Shown: positions 50,963 through 60,200, counted from the stretch's first letter. The stretch is 64,000 bases of DNA from Paractinoplanes pyxinae (GCF_026626335.1 NZ_JAPNTZ010000023.1:1-64000); one strand, 5' to 3'. Translations and numbers: made by a program. Notes: generated by a model not told the origin, from the sequence alone.

Positions 50963-51808
50963 CTACCCGGCTGCGGTGGTGGTTGAGCGGAGCTGGGCGA
51001 GCACCAACGGGTCGATCTTGCCGGCGACGATGCGCATCTCGAGGTTTTCGATGCCGGCCCAGGAGGCCAGTGACTCGTCGAGGTCGGGGCCGACCTGGCC
51101 GGCCTGGGTGAGGCGTTCGGCCACCTCGTCGGCCAGGGCGCCGGTCAGGGGGAGCAACGTCTCGGGGTCCGGGGACTCGAAGTAAAGGCTGTGCATCTCC
51201 AGCAGGCGGCCCAGTTCGGCCACCGGGTCGGTGTGGTCGTCGATGCGCAGGTCGGCCCACACGTCGCTGGTGCCGCCGTAACCTCGGCCTTTCGACACGA
51301 CCAGAAGAGCGGCGCTCTGGCGGCCGCGACGGTCGCCGCCGGCCCGGTCGCCTGCTCGCAGGGCCTCCAGCAGGCGGTAGGGCAGGGGGCGGTCGGCGTC
51401 GCCGGCCAGCCAGGCTTCTTCCATGTCGGCGACCACCGCCTCGCCGGCCAGCATGTTGCCCTGGATCGCATAGCCGTCGCCGGAGCGGCCGCCGGCCCAG
51501 TCGTGGCAGGCCTTGCCGGTGAACGTCGCGCCCAGGCCGTCCGGGCCGACCACGCCGACCTGCCGGTGGTCGACCGGGCCGGCGTCGCCGGCGATGAGCG
51601 CGCTGACCGTCTCGGTGGCGGCCACGCCGGTGCCGAGCAGGGCCAGCGCCTGCGGGCGGTAGGCCAGATTCGCGTACGACTGGGTGGCGACCGCGCCGAC
51701 GTCGGCCAAGGCAGCCGGGACGGCCGCCCCGACCCCCAGGAACTTGCTGGCCACGGCCACCCCGAGGGCCTGGCCGTCGGCGGAACGGGCCACGATCGAG
51801 AACGTCAT
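50963..51808 (-). CDS. DUF1028 family protein
   Basis: 281 aa. The start MTFSIVARSADGQALGVAVASKFLGVGAAVPAALADVGAVATQS and the QGNMLAG and GDRRGRQSAALLV strings are the DUF1028 signature, a family with an Ntn-hydrolase-like fold. Function is unproven; hydrolase activity is suggested by structure in the family. Monocistronic, convergent with the sugar dehydratase. Confidence 0.9.
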   Translation of the reverse strand: MTFSIVARSADGQALGVAVASKFLGVGAAVPAALADVGAVATQSYANLAYRPQALALLGTGVAATETVSALIAGDAGPVDHRQVGVVGPDGLGATFTGKACHDWAGGRSGDGYAIQGNMLAGEAVVADMEEAWLAGDADRPLPYRLLEALRAGDRAGGDRRGRQSAALLVVSKGRGYGGTSDVWADLRIDDHTDPVAELGRLLEMHSLYFESPDPETLLPLTGALADEVAERLTQAGQVGPDLDESLASWAGIENLEMRIVAGKIDPLVLAQLRSTTTAAG

Positions 51809-51834
51809 GCCGTGACCCTATCCGCGCCCCTTAC

Positions 51835-52320
51835 TCAAGACGCGAGGACACCGTCGATCTGGCCGACGGCGAGGCGGATGCCTTCCTCCATGCCCATCTT
51901 CGCCATCTGCTGCAGCTGGTCGAGGCTGGTGAACCGGGACAGCATGGTCATGCGGGTCTTGTCGCCCACCGCCTCGAAGGTGACCACGCCGTGGGTCGAT
52001 CCCATCGTCGTGTCGGGCTCGCCGTTCTGGTCGGCGAAGCCGTCGTCGAACTCCAGCCGCTGCGGCGCCTCGACCAGGGTGAACTCGAACCAGCCGTGCG
52101 ACTTGGTGCCGTCCGGGCCGGTCATGTGGTACGCCGAGCGGCCGCCGGGGCGGAACTCGTGCCGGTCGAACGTGGCCGGCCACATCGGCGGGCCCCACCA
52201 GCGCTCGAGCTGGCGCGGGTCCTCCCACACCTGCCAGACCCGGGCGGGCGGGGCGTCGAACTCGGCGACGAGGGTGAACGTCAGCGCTTCCTCGTCGCGG
52301 CGTACGTCGATCACGGTCAT
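51835..52320 (-). CDS. SRPBCC (AHSA1-like) domain protein
   Basis: 161 aa from ATG 52320. EFDAPPARVWQVWEDPRQLERWWGPPMW, RPGGRSAYHMTGPDG and DKTRMTMLSRF are the START/AHSA1 ligand-cavity protein pattern. The ATG overlaps the stop of the ArsR-type regulator before it. This regulator plus AHSA1 pair is common in actinomycetes, but the ligand is unknown. Confidence 0.9.
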   Translation of the reverse strand: MTVIDVRRDEEALTFTLVAEFDAPPARVWQVWEDPRQLERWWGPPMWPATFDRHEFRPGGRSAYHMTGPDGTKSHGWFEFTLVEAPQRLEFDDGFADQNGEPDTTMGSTHGVVTFEAVGDKTRMTMLSRFTSLDQLQQMAKMGMEEGIRLAVGQIDGVLAS

Positions 52321-52640
52321 TGCTCTCTCCTCAGAACGTCCTCGATGCCGCGGACCCGGTGCCGCCACAGCTGTTCCAGGTCGGTGAGCAGGGCGCCGGC
52401 CCGGCGAAGCGCGTCCACCTCGCCGTGCACGACCTGCTCCCGGCCGCGGCGTTCCTTGGTGACGAGCCCGGCCTGCTCCAGCACCGCCACGTGCTTCTGC
52501 ACCGCGGCGAAGCTCATGGGGTACAGCCGGGCCAGCGCCGACACGGACAAGCCGTCGTGGATGACCCGGGCGAGAATGTCCCGCCGCGTGCCGTCCGCGA
52601 GCGCGTGGAACACGCGATCCGCGCCGTCACCTACAACCAT
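52317..52640 (-). CDS. ArsR-type helix-turn-helix regulator
   Basis: 107 aa. RVFHALADGTRRDILARVIHDGLSVSALARLYPMSFAAVQKHVAVLEQAGLVTKERRGREQVVH is a complete ArsR winged helix, with no metal-binding cysteines, so probably a non-metal sensor. Start may be ATG or the preceding GTG; the frame begins at 52640. Co-transcribed with the AHSA1 gene (ATGA overlap). Confidence 0.9.
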   Translation of the reverse strand: MVVGDGADRVFHALADGTRRDILARVIHDGLSVSALARLYPMSFAAVQKHVAVLEQAGLVTKERRGREQVVHGEVDALRRAGALLTDLEQLWRHRVRGIEDVLRREQ

Positions 52641-52662
52641 GTGGTTGTACGTTACGCCGATC

Positions 52663-53166
52663 CTAGGAGAAGAGGAAGCGTGTCTGGGAGAAAGGCTCGC
52701 CCTTGCCGAACGCGAGGATCTTGGCCGGCGTCACCGCGAAGACCAGGGCGTCGTGCTCACCGTCCTGGGTGAAGAGGCCATTGCGTACGCGGAAGTTCCA
52801 CGCGTGGCGGTCTTTCCACAGGCCGGCCAGTTCGAGCAGACGCGACTCGTCGGTCACCTGGGCCGCGGCGCCCTCCACCACGACATCCAGACCCTCGTGC
52901 TGCTCGGCCGTTCCGGTGGTCAGAGCGACGTACGGATTAATCTCGAGATTCTTGCCCTTTTGCTCGCGCGCGCCGGTGCAGAAATGCAAGGCGCCGTACG
53001 CCCAGACGGCCGGCAAAGGCGTGACGTGCGGGCGCCCATCGCTGCGCACCGTCGAAAGCCAGGAGATTTTCGCGTACGTCAGAGTTTTGTCCACGTCGGA
53101 CCAGGGCCGAGCGGTGGCGCTGGGATCGCTGAATCGAGCGTCGAGCGTGCCGACAGGTTCAGTCAT
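52663..53166 (-). CDS. Pyridoxamine-phosphate-oxidase-like FMN/F420-binding protein
   Basis: 167 aa. The split-barrel pattern YAKISWLSTVRSDGRPHVTPLPAVWAYGALHFCTGAREQKGKNLEINPYVALTTG is that of the PNPOx-like fold. Actinobacterial members of this length often use F420H2 or FMN. Ends LAFGKGEPFSQTRFLF, as in the family. Substrate unknown. Confidence 0.88.
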   Translation of the reverse strand: MTEPVGTLDARFSDPSATARPWSDVDKTLTYAKISWLSTVRSDGRPHVTPLPAVWAYGALHFCTGAREQKGKNLEINPYVALTTGTAEQHEGLDVVVEGAAAQVTDESRLLELAGLWKDRHAWNFRVRNGLFTQDGEHDALVFAVTPAKILAFGKGEPFSQTRFLFS

Positions 53167-53185
53167 TCACGGATCGTAGGACGCC

Positions 53186-53521
53186 TCAGTAGCGATAGTG
53201 GCGTGCCGCGGCCGGTTCGGCGGTGGTCGTCGTGCCGGTCGACCAGCGGCCCCGCGCGGCGTTGGCCACCGAACGGGCGCCGGCGCGGCGGCGCGACGAC
53301 GGCTTGGGCGCGATCTCGACACCCGGCTGCGGCTCCATGTGCTCGGCCGACGACACCACGACGACGGACGCCTTGCCCTCGTGCAGCATCCGCATGGCGG
53401 CCGCCCAGTCGCCCGGGATCAGGCCGACCACGTTGTAGCGGCGGGCGGAGCAGTAGTCGAGGCACCGGGCAGCGCTCGCGCTGTAGTTCTCCGGCCGCAT
53501 GTAAATCACTGCGTCAACCAC
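53186..53521 (-). CDS. Resolvase-N-domain-like small protein
   Basis: 111 aa from GTG 53521. VIYMRPENYSASAARCLDYCSARRYNVVGLIPGDWAAAMRMLHEGKASVVVVSSAEH resembles the nucleotide-like fold of serine recombinase N-termini (YxR start, then a segment ending V-V-V-S-S). The catalytic Ser is not evident and no DNA-binding domain follows. The tail is basic and low-complexity. Probably a domesticated regulator or orphan, not an active recombinase. Confidence 0.65.
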   Translation of the reverse strand: MVDAVIYMRPENYSASAARCLDYCSARRYNVVGLIPGDWAAAMRMLHEGKASVVVVSSAEHMEPQPGVEIAPKPSSRRRAGARSVANAARGRWSTGTTTTAEPAAARHYRY

Positions 53522-53771
53522 CGGGTTGGTCCCTTCGCCTCTTATGTAGCTCGATGTCCCCGAGCGAGATCCACCTAATCGCGCCCGTCACCTTCTGCAT
53601 ATCCGTCGTTATGGATAAGTGACCGGACTGATCCACCCGCATCGACCGCGATCGGTCCCATCCACCCACCCGTACGGCTAATTCCGGGGTTTGGTGTTGC
53701 TTTCAACTTTCCCGCCGTGAAGACTGCCCTATCCCGTCGATGCACACCCCGCTCCTGACCGGAAGCCGACA

Positions 53772-55364
53772 GTGACCAAATCGGACCGTCCCGGCGCGAC
53801 CCGGCCCTGGCGCGTGTTCCTGTCGCACACCAGCGACCTGGGCCCCTTTGTGGAAGCCGCCGAGGCCGCCGTGACTCGTGCCGGCCACGTGCCGGTCGAC
53901 ATGAAGTACTTCGCCGCCGAGGACCGGCCGCCGTCCGACGTCTGCGCGGCCGCGGTCGAGTCGGCGGACGTGTACGTGCTGGTGGCGGGCGCAAACTACG
54001 GCTCTTCGGTTCGCGAGGGGCCCGACGTGTCCTACACCGAGATGGAGTTTCGGGCGGCCGGCGAGGCGGGGCTTCCTCGGCTGGCCTTTCTGCTCGACGT
54101 TCCGGCCGAACCGAGGCAGCGGGCCTTCCGGGAGTCGGTCACGGACAGTGGCCTGACGGCCGCCATGGTCCGTGATCCGTCCGCCTTGGAGACTCGCGTC
54201 TACCAGGCTCTGATCGAGCTCGAGCGCCGGCGGGTTCCGCCGGTCTGGTCGGTCCCGCCGCTGCGCGGCACTGAGGTCCCCCGCCCCTCCCTAGCCGATG
54301 CCCTGGTCGCGGCCGTTCTCGCACCCGGGGCGAGCAGCGTCGGAGTGACCACGGGCCTGGTCGGTGCGGGCGGCTTCGGCAAGACGACTGTCGCCCGGAT
54401 GGTCGCCCATCGAGTACGGGAGTACTTCTCCGGCGGCGTGGTGTGGGTGACCGTGGGTGAGGACGTGGAGGGGCCGGAGCTGGCGGCGACGATCACCTCG
54501 ATGGCTCGGCTGTTCGATGCGGCCGCCCCGGAGGTCACCGATCCGCTCGCGGCCGGGGCGGCGCTCGGGCGCGCGGTGGGCGACCGCGAGGTCCTATTGG
54601 TCATCGACGACGTGTGGACGCGCGATCAGGTGGAGCCGTTCCTGATCGGGGGCGGGAGGACGGTGCGGCTCTTCACGACCCGGCAGCGGGACGTGCTTCC
54701 GGAGGCGGCGGCTCGAGTGCCGGTCGACCAGATGACCGCCGGTGAGGCGCGGCTGATGTTGAGTGCGGGGCTGCCGGCCGATCTGGCCGGCGAGACCCTG
54801 GAAGCCACGGGCCGGTGGCCGGTCCTGCTCGGTCTCGTGCAGGGCGCGGTCCGCGACGGAGTGGCAGCCGGCGGCAACCCGGAGAACGAGTTGCGGGACA
54901 TCCTGCAGGCTCTCCGGGAGGGCGGGATCACCGTCCTCGACATCGGCGACGAGGGCGCGCGTTCCGAGGCGGTGGCCCGCACGGTGGAAGCCGGGCTGAG
55001 GCGGCTCACGTCCGACGAGCGCTCGCGCTACCTCGAGATGGCGGTGTTCGGCGAGGACGTCACCATTCCCGGCGAGGTGCTGGCCCGGCTCTGGGCACAC
55101 ACCGGTGGCTGGCCGGCGTTCCGGTCCCGCCGATTCTGCGCTCGATTGTTCAGTCTGAGCTTGCTCGCCACCTACCGTCGCCATCCGGAGGAGGCGCAGC
55201 TGCACGACGTGATCCGGACCTACCTGCGCCACCGGACGGCCGACCGCCGGGCCGAACTCGACCGGGCGCTGGTCGACGCCCATCGACCGCTGGCACCCGG
55301 CGGCTGGGCTGAGCTGCCGTCCGATCCCCGCTACCTCTGGACGTGGTTGCCGGTCCATTTGTAG
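53772..55364 (+). CDS. STAND NTPase, N-terminal half (DUF4062 + NB-ARC)
   Basis: 530 aa from GTG 53772 to an amber TAG. The first 130 residues are a DUF4062 (TIR-like) domain: RPWRVFLSHTSDLGPFVEAAEAAVTRAGHVPVDMKYF ... YVLVAGANYGS. NB-ARC follows, with P-loop GAGGFGKTTVAR and Walker B VLLVIDDVW, then GRWPVLLGLV and a winged-helix region ending in the linker YLWTWLPVHL. The next open frame, 9 bp on and in the same frame, continues with the helical arm and WD40 propellers. STAND proteins of this type act as sensors in signalling or antiviral death. The product would be a sensor-less core unless the amber is read through. Confidence 0.85.
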   Translation: MTKSDRPGATRPWRVFLSHTSDLGPFVEAAEAAVTRAGHVPVDMKYFAAEDRPPSDVCAAAVESADVYVLVAGANYGSSVREGPDVSYTEMEFRAAGEAGLPRLAFLLDVPAEPRQRAFRESVTDSGLTAAMVRDPSALETRVYQALIELERRRVPPVWSVPPLRGTEVPRPSLADALVAAVLAPGASSVGVTTGLVGAGGFGKTTVARMVAHRVREYFSGGVVWVTVGEDVEGPELAATITSMARLFDAAAPEVTDPLAAGAALGRAVGDREVLLVIDDVWTRDQVEPFLIGGGRTVRLFTTRQRDVLPEAAARVPVDQMTAGEARLMLSAGLPADLAGETLEATGRWPVLLGLVQGAVRDGVAAGGNPENELRDILQALREGGITVLDIGDEGARSEAVARTVEAGLRRLTSDERSRYLEMAVFGEDVTIPGEVLARLWAHTGGWPAFRSRRFCARLFSLSLLATYRRHPEEAQLHDVIRTYLRHRTADRRAELDRALVDAHRPLAPGGWAELPSDPRYLWTWLPVHL

Positions 55365-55373
55365 GGCGCCGGC

Positions 55374-57725
55374 TTGCACGAGGAGCTCGAACGCCTGCTT
55401 TCCGAACCTCGGTGGTTGACCGGGAAGCTGCAGCACATCGGCGCGGCCGCCGTGGAAGCCGACCTGCGGTTCGCCGCGGGCAGCGACCCGCATCGGGAGC
55501 TGGCCACGGTCGTGCAGCAGAACGCCCACGTCCTGGGGGCGATGGACGTGCCGGGAGCGCTCGCGGCGACCTTCGCGTCACGCATCCCGCTCGGGCGCGG
55601 TCTTGACGGCGTACGGGACGGTCTGCTGGCCGGCGTCGAAGGGCCGCACCTTCGTCCGGTGACCGCCTTGCCGGATCTGCCGCACCCGGCTCTGATCCGG
55701 GTCATCCCGGCCGTGACCACGGAGCCGGTGGTCGCGGTCGCGCCGGACGGCAGGTGGATCGCCTGCACGAGCGCCGACGCCTCGGTCCGCCTGCAGGGCC
55801 CGCTCAGCGGCGCCGGCGGGCTCACCCTGATCGGCCAGTCCTCCCCGGTGCGGTCACTGATCTCGTCGCCGGACGGGAGGTGGCTCGCCGGCGGGTGCGT
55901 CGACGGGACCGCGACTGTCTGGAACACCACGAGTGGCGAGCGGCTTCACATCCTCGGCGGCGCCGGCGGTCCCGTCGAGGCGCTGGCCGCGGCGGCCGAC
56001 GGCACCTGGCTGGCCGCCAGTTCGAGCGAAACCAGGACAGTCGTCCTCTGGGACACCGTGACCGGTCGTACGCGCTGGAAGCACACGCTCCCCGCGCCGG
56101 CTCGGCACGTTCGCCGACGATCCGAACGTACGCGCTCGGACGATTTCGCGGTCGACCGGCGTGGCCGCTGGATCGCGCTGCTGACCTCCGACGCCCTGGT
56201 TCACGTCTGGGACGTCGAGACCGGCCGGCCGGAACACGTGGAGATTCCGGATCGCCCGTGGATCGAGTCATTGGCGATGCCCGCCGATGCCGACTGGCTG
56301 GCGACCGCCGACGTGAGCGGGTTCGTGCAGATCCGGGACTCCGCGGACTGGTCGGAGCGCTTCGAACTCGCGGTCACGCCCGGTGCTTCCCGCCTGCTGG
56401 CCGCTGCGCCGGACGGAAGCTGGCTGGCGTGTGCCGGGGACAACCGGTCTGTCTGGGTCTGGGACATCGTCGCCCGGCGGGCGGCCACCCGGCTACCGAG
56501 CAATGGAATCGTCCGCGTCCTGCTGGTGCCACCCACCGGCGAGTGGCTCGGCGTCGTGGTCGGCGAGACGATCACCGTCTGGGACACGTCCGACTGGACC
56601 TGCCGGACCACCTTGACCGGGCACGCGGCCGCTGTCTCCGTCGCCGTGACGGCCGGCGACGGCAGCTGGCTCGCGACGGCGGCTTCCGGGCGGGCGCTCC
56701 GGATCTGGCGCTCCACGGCCGACACGACGTCGGGCGCTCCCACCGGACATTCCGCTGCAGTCGACGCGCTCGCCGTGTCGCCCGGAGGAGACGTTCTCGC
56801 CTCCGGCTCGAGAGATCGGACAACGCGGATCTGGGACCTCGCATCCGGCCGGCCGGCTCGCCTCGTCAACAACGCGAGCGCGGTTCGGCTGGTGACCCTC
56901 ACCGAGAAGTGGAACGCCTCCGCGTGTTCCGACGGATCGATCCGGGTGTGGAGCGCGGATTTCGAACACGATCGTGTGCTGGACGGAGGTCCGCCCCGGG
57001 CGCACACGCTGGCTCTCGACCCGGCTGGGCGATGGCTGGCGGTCATCGGTGACTCGCTGAAGGCGTACGTGCTCGACCGGCCGAACTGGCGGGCCCACGC
57101 GTGGATGCCGGGGCAGGACGTCGAACCGGGTATCGCCGCGATGAGCCCGGACGGTGACTGGCTCGCCCTGGCCCGGCATGCAGGGGTGCTCTCCGTCTGG
57201 GACTTCAGGGACCGGCAACCTCGGCTCCAGCACAGTTTCGTGGCCGATCGAGGCGGCATCCTCGCCTTGGCCCTGGCTCCGGACGCGCGATGGCTGGCCG
57301 TGCTCGGCCGGGAGAAGGACCTTCAACTGTGGGACCCCACCGACTGGACCCGGCTGGCCGGTTTCGGGACCGGGCCGCCCACGCTCCTGCGACGCCGTAC
57401 CCGGCTCGTTGTTGCTCCGGACGGAAGCTGGCTGGCCGCCTCCGACGGCGACTACTGGATCCAGCTCTGGGACGCCGCGTCCGGCGCCAGGCGGCACGCA
57501 CTCGAAGGGCATTGGGGATCGGTGACCGACCTCGCCGTGACACCGGACGGCTTGCTCTGCTCGGTCGGCGACGACTGCACGCTCCGGATCTGGGATCCGA
57601 TGGGCGCACGGCAACTCGCAGCGATCCGGGTCGAACATCCGCTCACCCACGTGGTCGCGGCGGGCAACCGGATCGTGATCGCGGGGGACAGATTCGTCTA
57701 CTTCTTCGAACTGGCCGGCGGCTGA
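55374..57725 (+). CDS. STAND NTPase, C-terminal half (helical arm + WD40 propellers)
   Basis: 783 aa from a TTG after the amber. No credible ribosome site precedes it, so independent translation is doubtful. The first 110 residues (ELERLLSEPRWLTGKLQHIGAAAVEADLRF) are the helical arm normally fused to NB-ARC. About 14-15 WD40 blades follow, for example GTATVWNTTSGE, HVWDVETGR, ITVWDTSDW, TRIWDLASGR, LQLWDPTDW and LRIWDPMGA, enough for two seven-bladed propellers. This is the ligand-sensing part. Together with the preceding gene it would make a 1,317-residue protein. Confidence 0.85.
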   Translation: MHEELERLLSEPRWLTGKLQHIGAAAVEADLRFAAGSDPHRELATVVQQNAHVLGAMDVPGALAATFASRIPLGRGLDGVRDGLLAGVEGPHLRPVTALPDLPHPALIRVIPAVTTEPVVAVAPDGRWIACTSADASVRLQGPLSGAGGLTLIGQSSPVRSLISSPDGRWLAGGCVDGTATVWNTTSGERLHILGGAGGPVEALAAAADGTWLAASSSETRTVVLWDTVTGRTRWKHTLPAPARHVRRRSERTRSDDFAVDRRGRWIALLTSDALVHVWDVETGRPEHVEIPDRPWIESLAMPADADWLATADVSGFVQIRDSADWSERFELAVTPGASRLLAAAPDGSWLACAGDNRSVWVWDIVARRAATRLPSNGIVRVLLVPPTGEWLGVVVGETITVWDTSDWTCRTTLTGHAAAVSVAVTAGDGSWLATAASGRALRIWRSTADTTSGAPTGHSAAVDALAVSPGGDVLASGSRDRTTRIWDLASGRPARLVNNASAVRLVTLTEKWNASACSDGSIRVWSADFEHDRVLDGGPPRAHTLALDPAGRWLAVIGDSLKAYVLDRPNWRAHAWMPGQDVEPGIAAMSPDGDWLALARHAGVLSVWDFRDRQPRLQHSFVADRGGILALALAPDARWLAVLGREKDLQLWDPTDWTRLAGFGTGPPTLLRRRTRLVVAPDGSWLAASDGDYWIQLWDAASGARRHALEGHWGSVTDLAVTPDGLLCSVGDDCTLRIWDPMGARQLAAIRVEHPLTHVVAAGNRIVIAGDRFVYFFELAGG

Positions 57726-58348
57726 CCCGCGACTCGTTTCGCCCAGCGGACGTCGCCGCTTTTGTCGACCTTGATCAGGGCTATTACTACCTGGGCGGGG
57801 TCTTGGAAGGGGAGCGGGTTGTCGCCGGGCTGGTGGAACCAGGCGGTGGCTGTGCCGGTGGGGGTGGCGGGGGCGCCGACGGCTGCGGTGGGCATGGAGT
57901 TCAGGCCGTACGTGTCGGTGTGGTTCTCGGGGGCTACGTCGGCCAGCCAGTCGTAGTGGTCGGGGAGGACGTCGTATGCGCTGGCCCAGTTCGAGCCGGT
58001 GGTGCCGTCGGAGACGTGGCCGCTGTCGGCGGCCAGCACCCGCGGCGGAGTCATCCGGCCGTCCAGCGCCACCAGCTGGAATCGGCCCCCGCCGGTGGCG
58101 CCGGACCACGTCACCCGCACGACTACGGACTGGCCGGCCGCCGGCACCGCTGTCGCTTCACCGGCGGGCACGCCTAGTCGGCTTGTGACGTCGGGGAAGG
58201 TCGCCTCGGTGGCCAGTTCGGTCTCCACCGTGACCTTCACCTTGTCGCCGCCGTGGGACCACTCTTGGTCTCGGCGTACGTGCAACGCGCCCGCGGCCAG
58301 GGCTGCCACCAGGGCGGCGGATGCCGCGGCGATCACCGTACGTCTCAC
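57698..58348 (-). CDS. Exported or membrane-anchored hypothetical protein
   Basis: 216 aa. MRRTVIAAASAALVAALAAGALHVRR is a signal anchor or signal peptide. The rest is a beta-rich domain (KVKVTVETELATEATFPDV, VVVRVTWSGATGGGRFQLVALDGR, ending VIALIKVDKSGDVRWA) with no catalytic motif. No family assigned. Its 3' end overlaps the convergent WD40 gene by 28 bp. Confidence 0.75.
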   Translation of the reverse strand: MRRTVIAAASAALVAALAAGALHVRRDQEWSHGGDKVKVTVETELATEATFPDVTSRLGVPAGEATAVPAAGQSVVVRVTWSGATGGGRFQLVALDGRMTPPRVLAADSGHVSDGTTGSNWASAYDVLPDHYDWLADVAPENHTDTYGLNSMPTAAVGAPATPTGTATAWFHQPGDNPLPFQDPAQVVIALIKVDKSGDVRWAKRVAGQPPASSKK

Positions 58349-58419
58349 AGGCGGCAGTGTGGCATGTCGGTGCGCGCAAATGCTTCGACAAGCCGGAGCC
58401 GGTGGGCTGTCATGGGTGG

Positions 58420-59265
58420 GTGGAGATCGATACGCCGTTGGTGCGCAGGCTCGTCGACGGGCAGTTTCCGCAGTGGGCGGGGCTGCCGTTGCGGCTGGTC
58501 GACCCGGCGGGGTCCGACCATGTGATTCATCGGCTGGGGGACGAGCTGGCTGTGCGGCTGCCCCGGCACGAAGGGGCCATCAATCAGGCGCGGGTCGAGG
58601 CCGCATGGCTGCCCCGCCTGGCGCCGCACCTGCCGCTGGCTGTGCCTGTTCCGGTTGCGGTCGGCGAGCCGGCGCTGGGCTATCCGTGGTCGTGGGCCGT
58701 CAATCGCTGGCTGGCGGGGGAGGTCGCCACGGTTGAGGTCGACTCCGTGGACACCGTCGCGATCCTGGGCGAATTCCTCGGAGCCTTGCAAAGGCTGCCA
58801 GTGCCGGCGCGGCCGCCGAGTGTGGGCCGGGGGCTGGCGGAGCGTGACGCTGATACGAGGGCTGCTATCGCCTCGGTGGCGGGAGTGTTCGATGGGGCGG
58901 CCCTGACCGCGCTGTGGGAGGACGCGCTGAGCGCTCCGGCCTGGGGGCGGCCGCCGGTCTGGTTCCACGGCGACTTCCACACCGGGAACCTGCTCACGGT
59001 CGGCGGGCGGGTCAGCGCGGTCATCGACTTCGGTGGCCTGGGTGTCGGCGATCCGGCCCGTGACCTGATGATGGCGTTCACCTTGATGTCACCGGCGACC
59101 CGGGCCGTCTTCCGCGAGACGCTCGGCGTCGACGACGCGACCTGGTTGCGCGGTCGAGGGTGGGCCCTGGCCGCGGGTCTGAATGCGTATTGCGCGTACG
59201 CCGTCAGCAGCCCCCGCATAGCCGGGCACACCACCCGCCAGATCACCGCGGCCCTCGCCGGATGA
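58420..59265 (+). CDS. Aminoglycoside phosphotransferase-family kinase
   Basis: 281 aa from GTG 58420. HGDFHTGNLL (catalytic loop, Asp and Asn) and VIDFGGLGVGDPARDLM (metal-binding Asp) are intact. VIHRLGDELAVRLPRHE supplies the ATP Lys-like region. Homologs include antibiotic kinases and many housekeeping small-molecule kinases, so resistance should not be assumed. The stop overlaps the ATG of a second APH-like gene. Confidence 0.88.
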   Translation: MEIDTPLVRRLVDGQFPQWAGLPLRLVDPAGSDHVIHRLGDELAVRLPRHEGAINQARVEAAWLPRLAPHLPLAVPVPVAVGEPALGYPWSWAVNRWLAGEVATVEVDSVDTVAILGEFLGALQRLPVPARPPSVGRGLAERDADTRAAIASVAGVFDGAALTALWEDALSAPAWGRPPVWFHGDFHTGNLLTVGGRVSAVIDFGGLGVGDPARDLMMAFTLMSPATRAVFRETLGVDDATWLRGRGWALAAGLNAYCAYAVSSPRIAGHTTRQITAALAG

Positions 59266-60131
59266 CGCGCCCGCGACTGGCCGAGGCCCCGGCCGCCGTG
59301 CGGGAGGCGGTCAAGGAACTGCTGGGCGCTCGAGTTCAGACCGAGCAGCCGGCTCAGGGTGGCTTCACGCCGTCGATCGCGTCCGTGGTCGTCGGGCGGG
59401 GCTCGCGCTTGTTCGTGAAGGCGGCGCCCCTCGGGATGGGGGTGGAGGTCGGCGCCGCGCTGGCCGAGGCGGTCGGGGAGATCGGGCCGCGTCTCGTTGG
59501 CTTTCGGGTGGTGGGCGACTGGCGGGTGGCGGCATACGAGGTCATCGAGGGCGCGGCCGTGCGGCAGTGGGCGGCGGAGGACGTCCCGAGGCTTCTGTCG
59601 CTGATCGATCGGTGGCGTGTGCGCGCCGCGGCCTGTCGGGTCAACGGCGCTACTCCGTACGCGGATGCCTTCCGGCCGATGCTCGGGGCTTGGCAGGGTT
59701 CGGCGGTGCCGGGGCCGCCGCTGCCGGTGAGCATTGCGCTGCCGGTGCTCGCCGAGTTGGAGCGCCGGTGGCTGAGCGTGTTGCGGCCGGGCACCGCGTT
59801 GCACCACGGAGATCTGCGCCGCGACAACTTCATGCGGGAGCCGGACGGGCGGCTGCGGATCGTGGACTGGACGCACCTGTGGACGGCGCCGGGCTGGATG
59901 GACCTCGTGCGGCTGCTGCCCGATGTCGCCGCGTGCGGGTTCGATCCGGAGGAGCTGCTGCGGCGCTCGTGCTGGGCCGATGCGCCGGCCGAGGATGTGA
60001 ATGTCGCGCTCGCCGGGCTGGCCGGGCGGGCCTGGCGCGACGGCCATCGGCCCGGCGATCCGGCCCTGCGCCGCATGCAGCGGGAACAGGCCTACCAGCT
60101 GCTCGGGTGGCTGGCGAGCCGGGTGCCCTGA
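59262..60131 (+). CDS. Second phosphotransferase-family protein
   Basis: 289 aa from ATG 59262, overlapping the previous stop (ATGA). HHGDLRRDNFMR and RIVDWTHLWTAPGWMDLVRLL are APH-like catalytic and metal-binding strings, with Asp at each expected place, and RLFVKAAPL carries the ATP Lys. Close in fold but distant in sequence from its neighbour. The pair may act on the same unknown substrate. Confidence 0.82.
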   Translation: MTRPRLAEAPAAVREAVKELLGARVQTEQPAQGGFTPSIASVVVGRGSRLFVKAAPLGMGVEVGAALAEAVGEIGPRLVGFRVVGDWRVAAYEVIEGAAVRQWAAEDVPRLLSLIDRWRVRAAACRVNGATPYADAFRPMLGAWQGSAVPGPPLPVSIALPVLAELERRWLSVLRPGTALHHGDLRRDNFMREPDGRLRIVDWTHLWTAPGWMDLVRLLPDVAACGFDPEELLRRSCWADAPAEDVNVALAGLAGRAWRDGHRPGDPALRRMQREQAYQLLGWLASRVP

Positions 60132-60160
60132 GCGCAACCACTCACGCACGTCGCCGTGGT

Positions 60161-60200
60161 GGGGTGAGCGTTCTGGACGCGCCAGCGGCCAGCTCACCCC
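60161..60200 (+). terminator. Hairpin after the phosphotransferase pair
   Basis: ggggtgagc (60161-60169) / gctcacccc (60192-60200), a 9-bp stem with a 22-nt loop, 30 bp after the stop codon. Confidence 0.5.

Noticed and set aside
53772..57725. Frameshift as the cause of the split STAND gene
   Set aside because: Both halves are in the same reading frame; only a TAG codon separates them.
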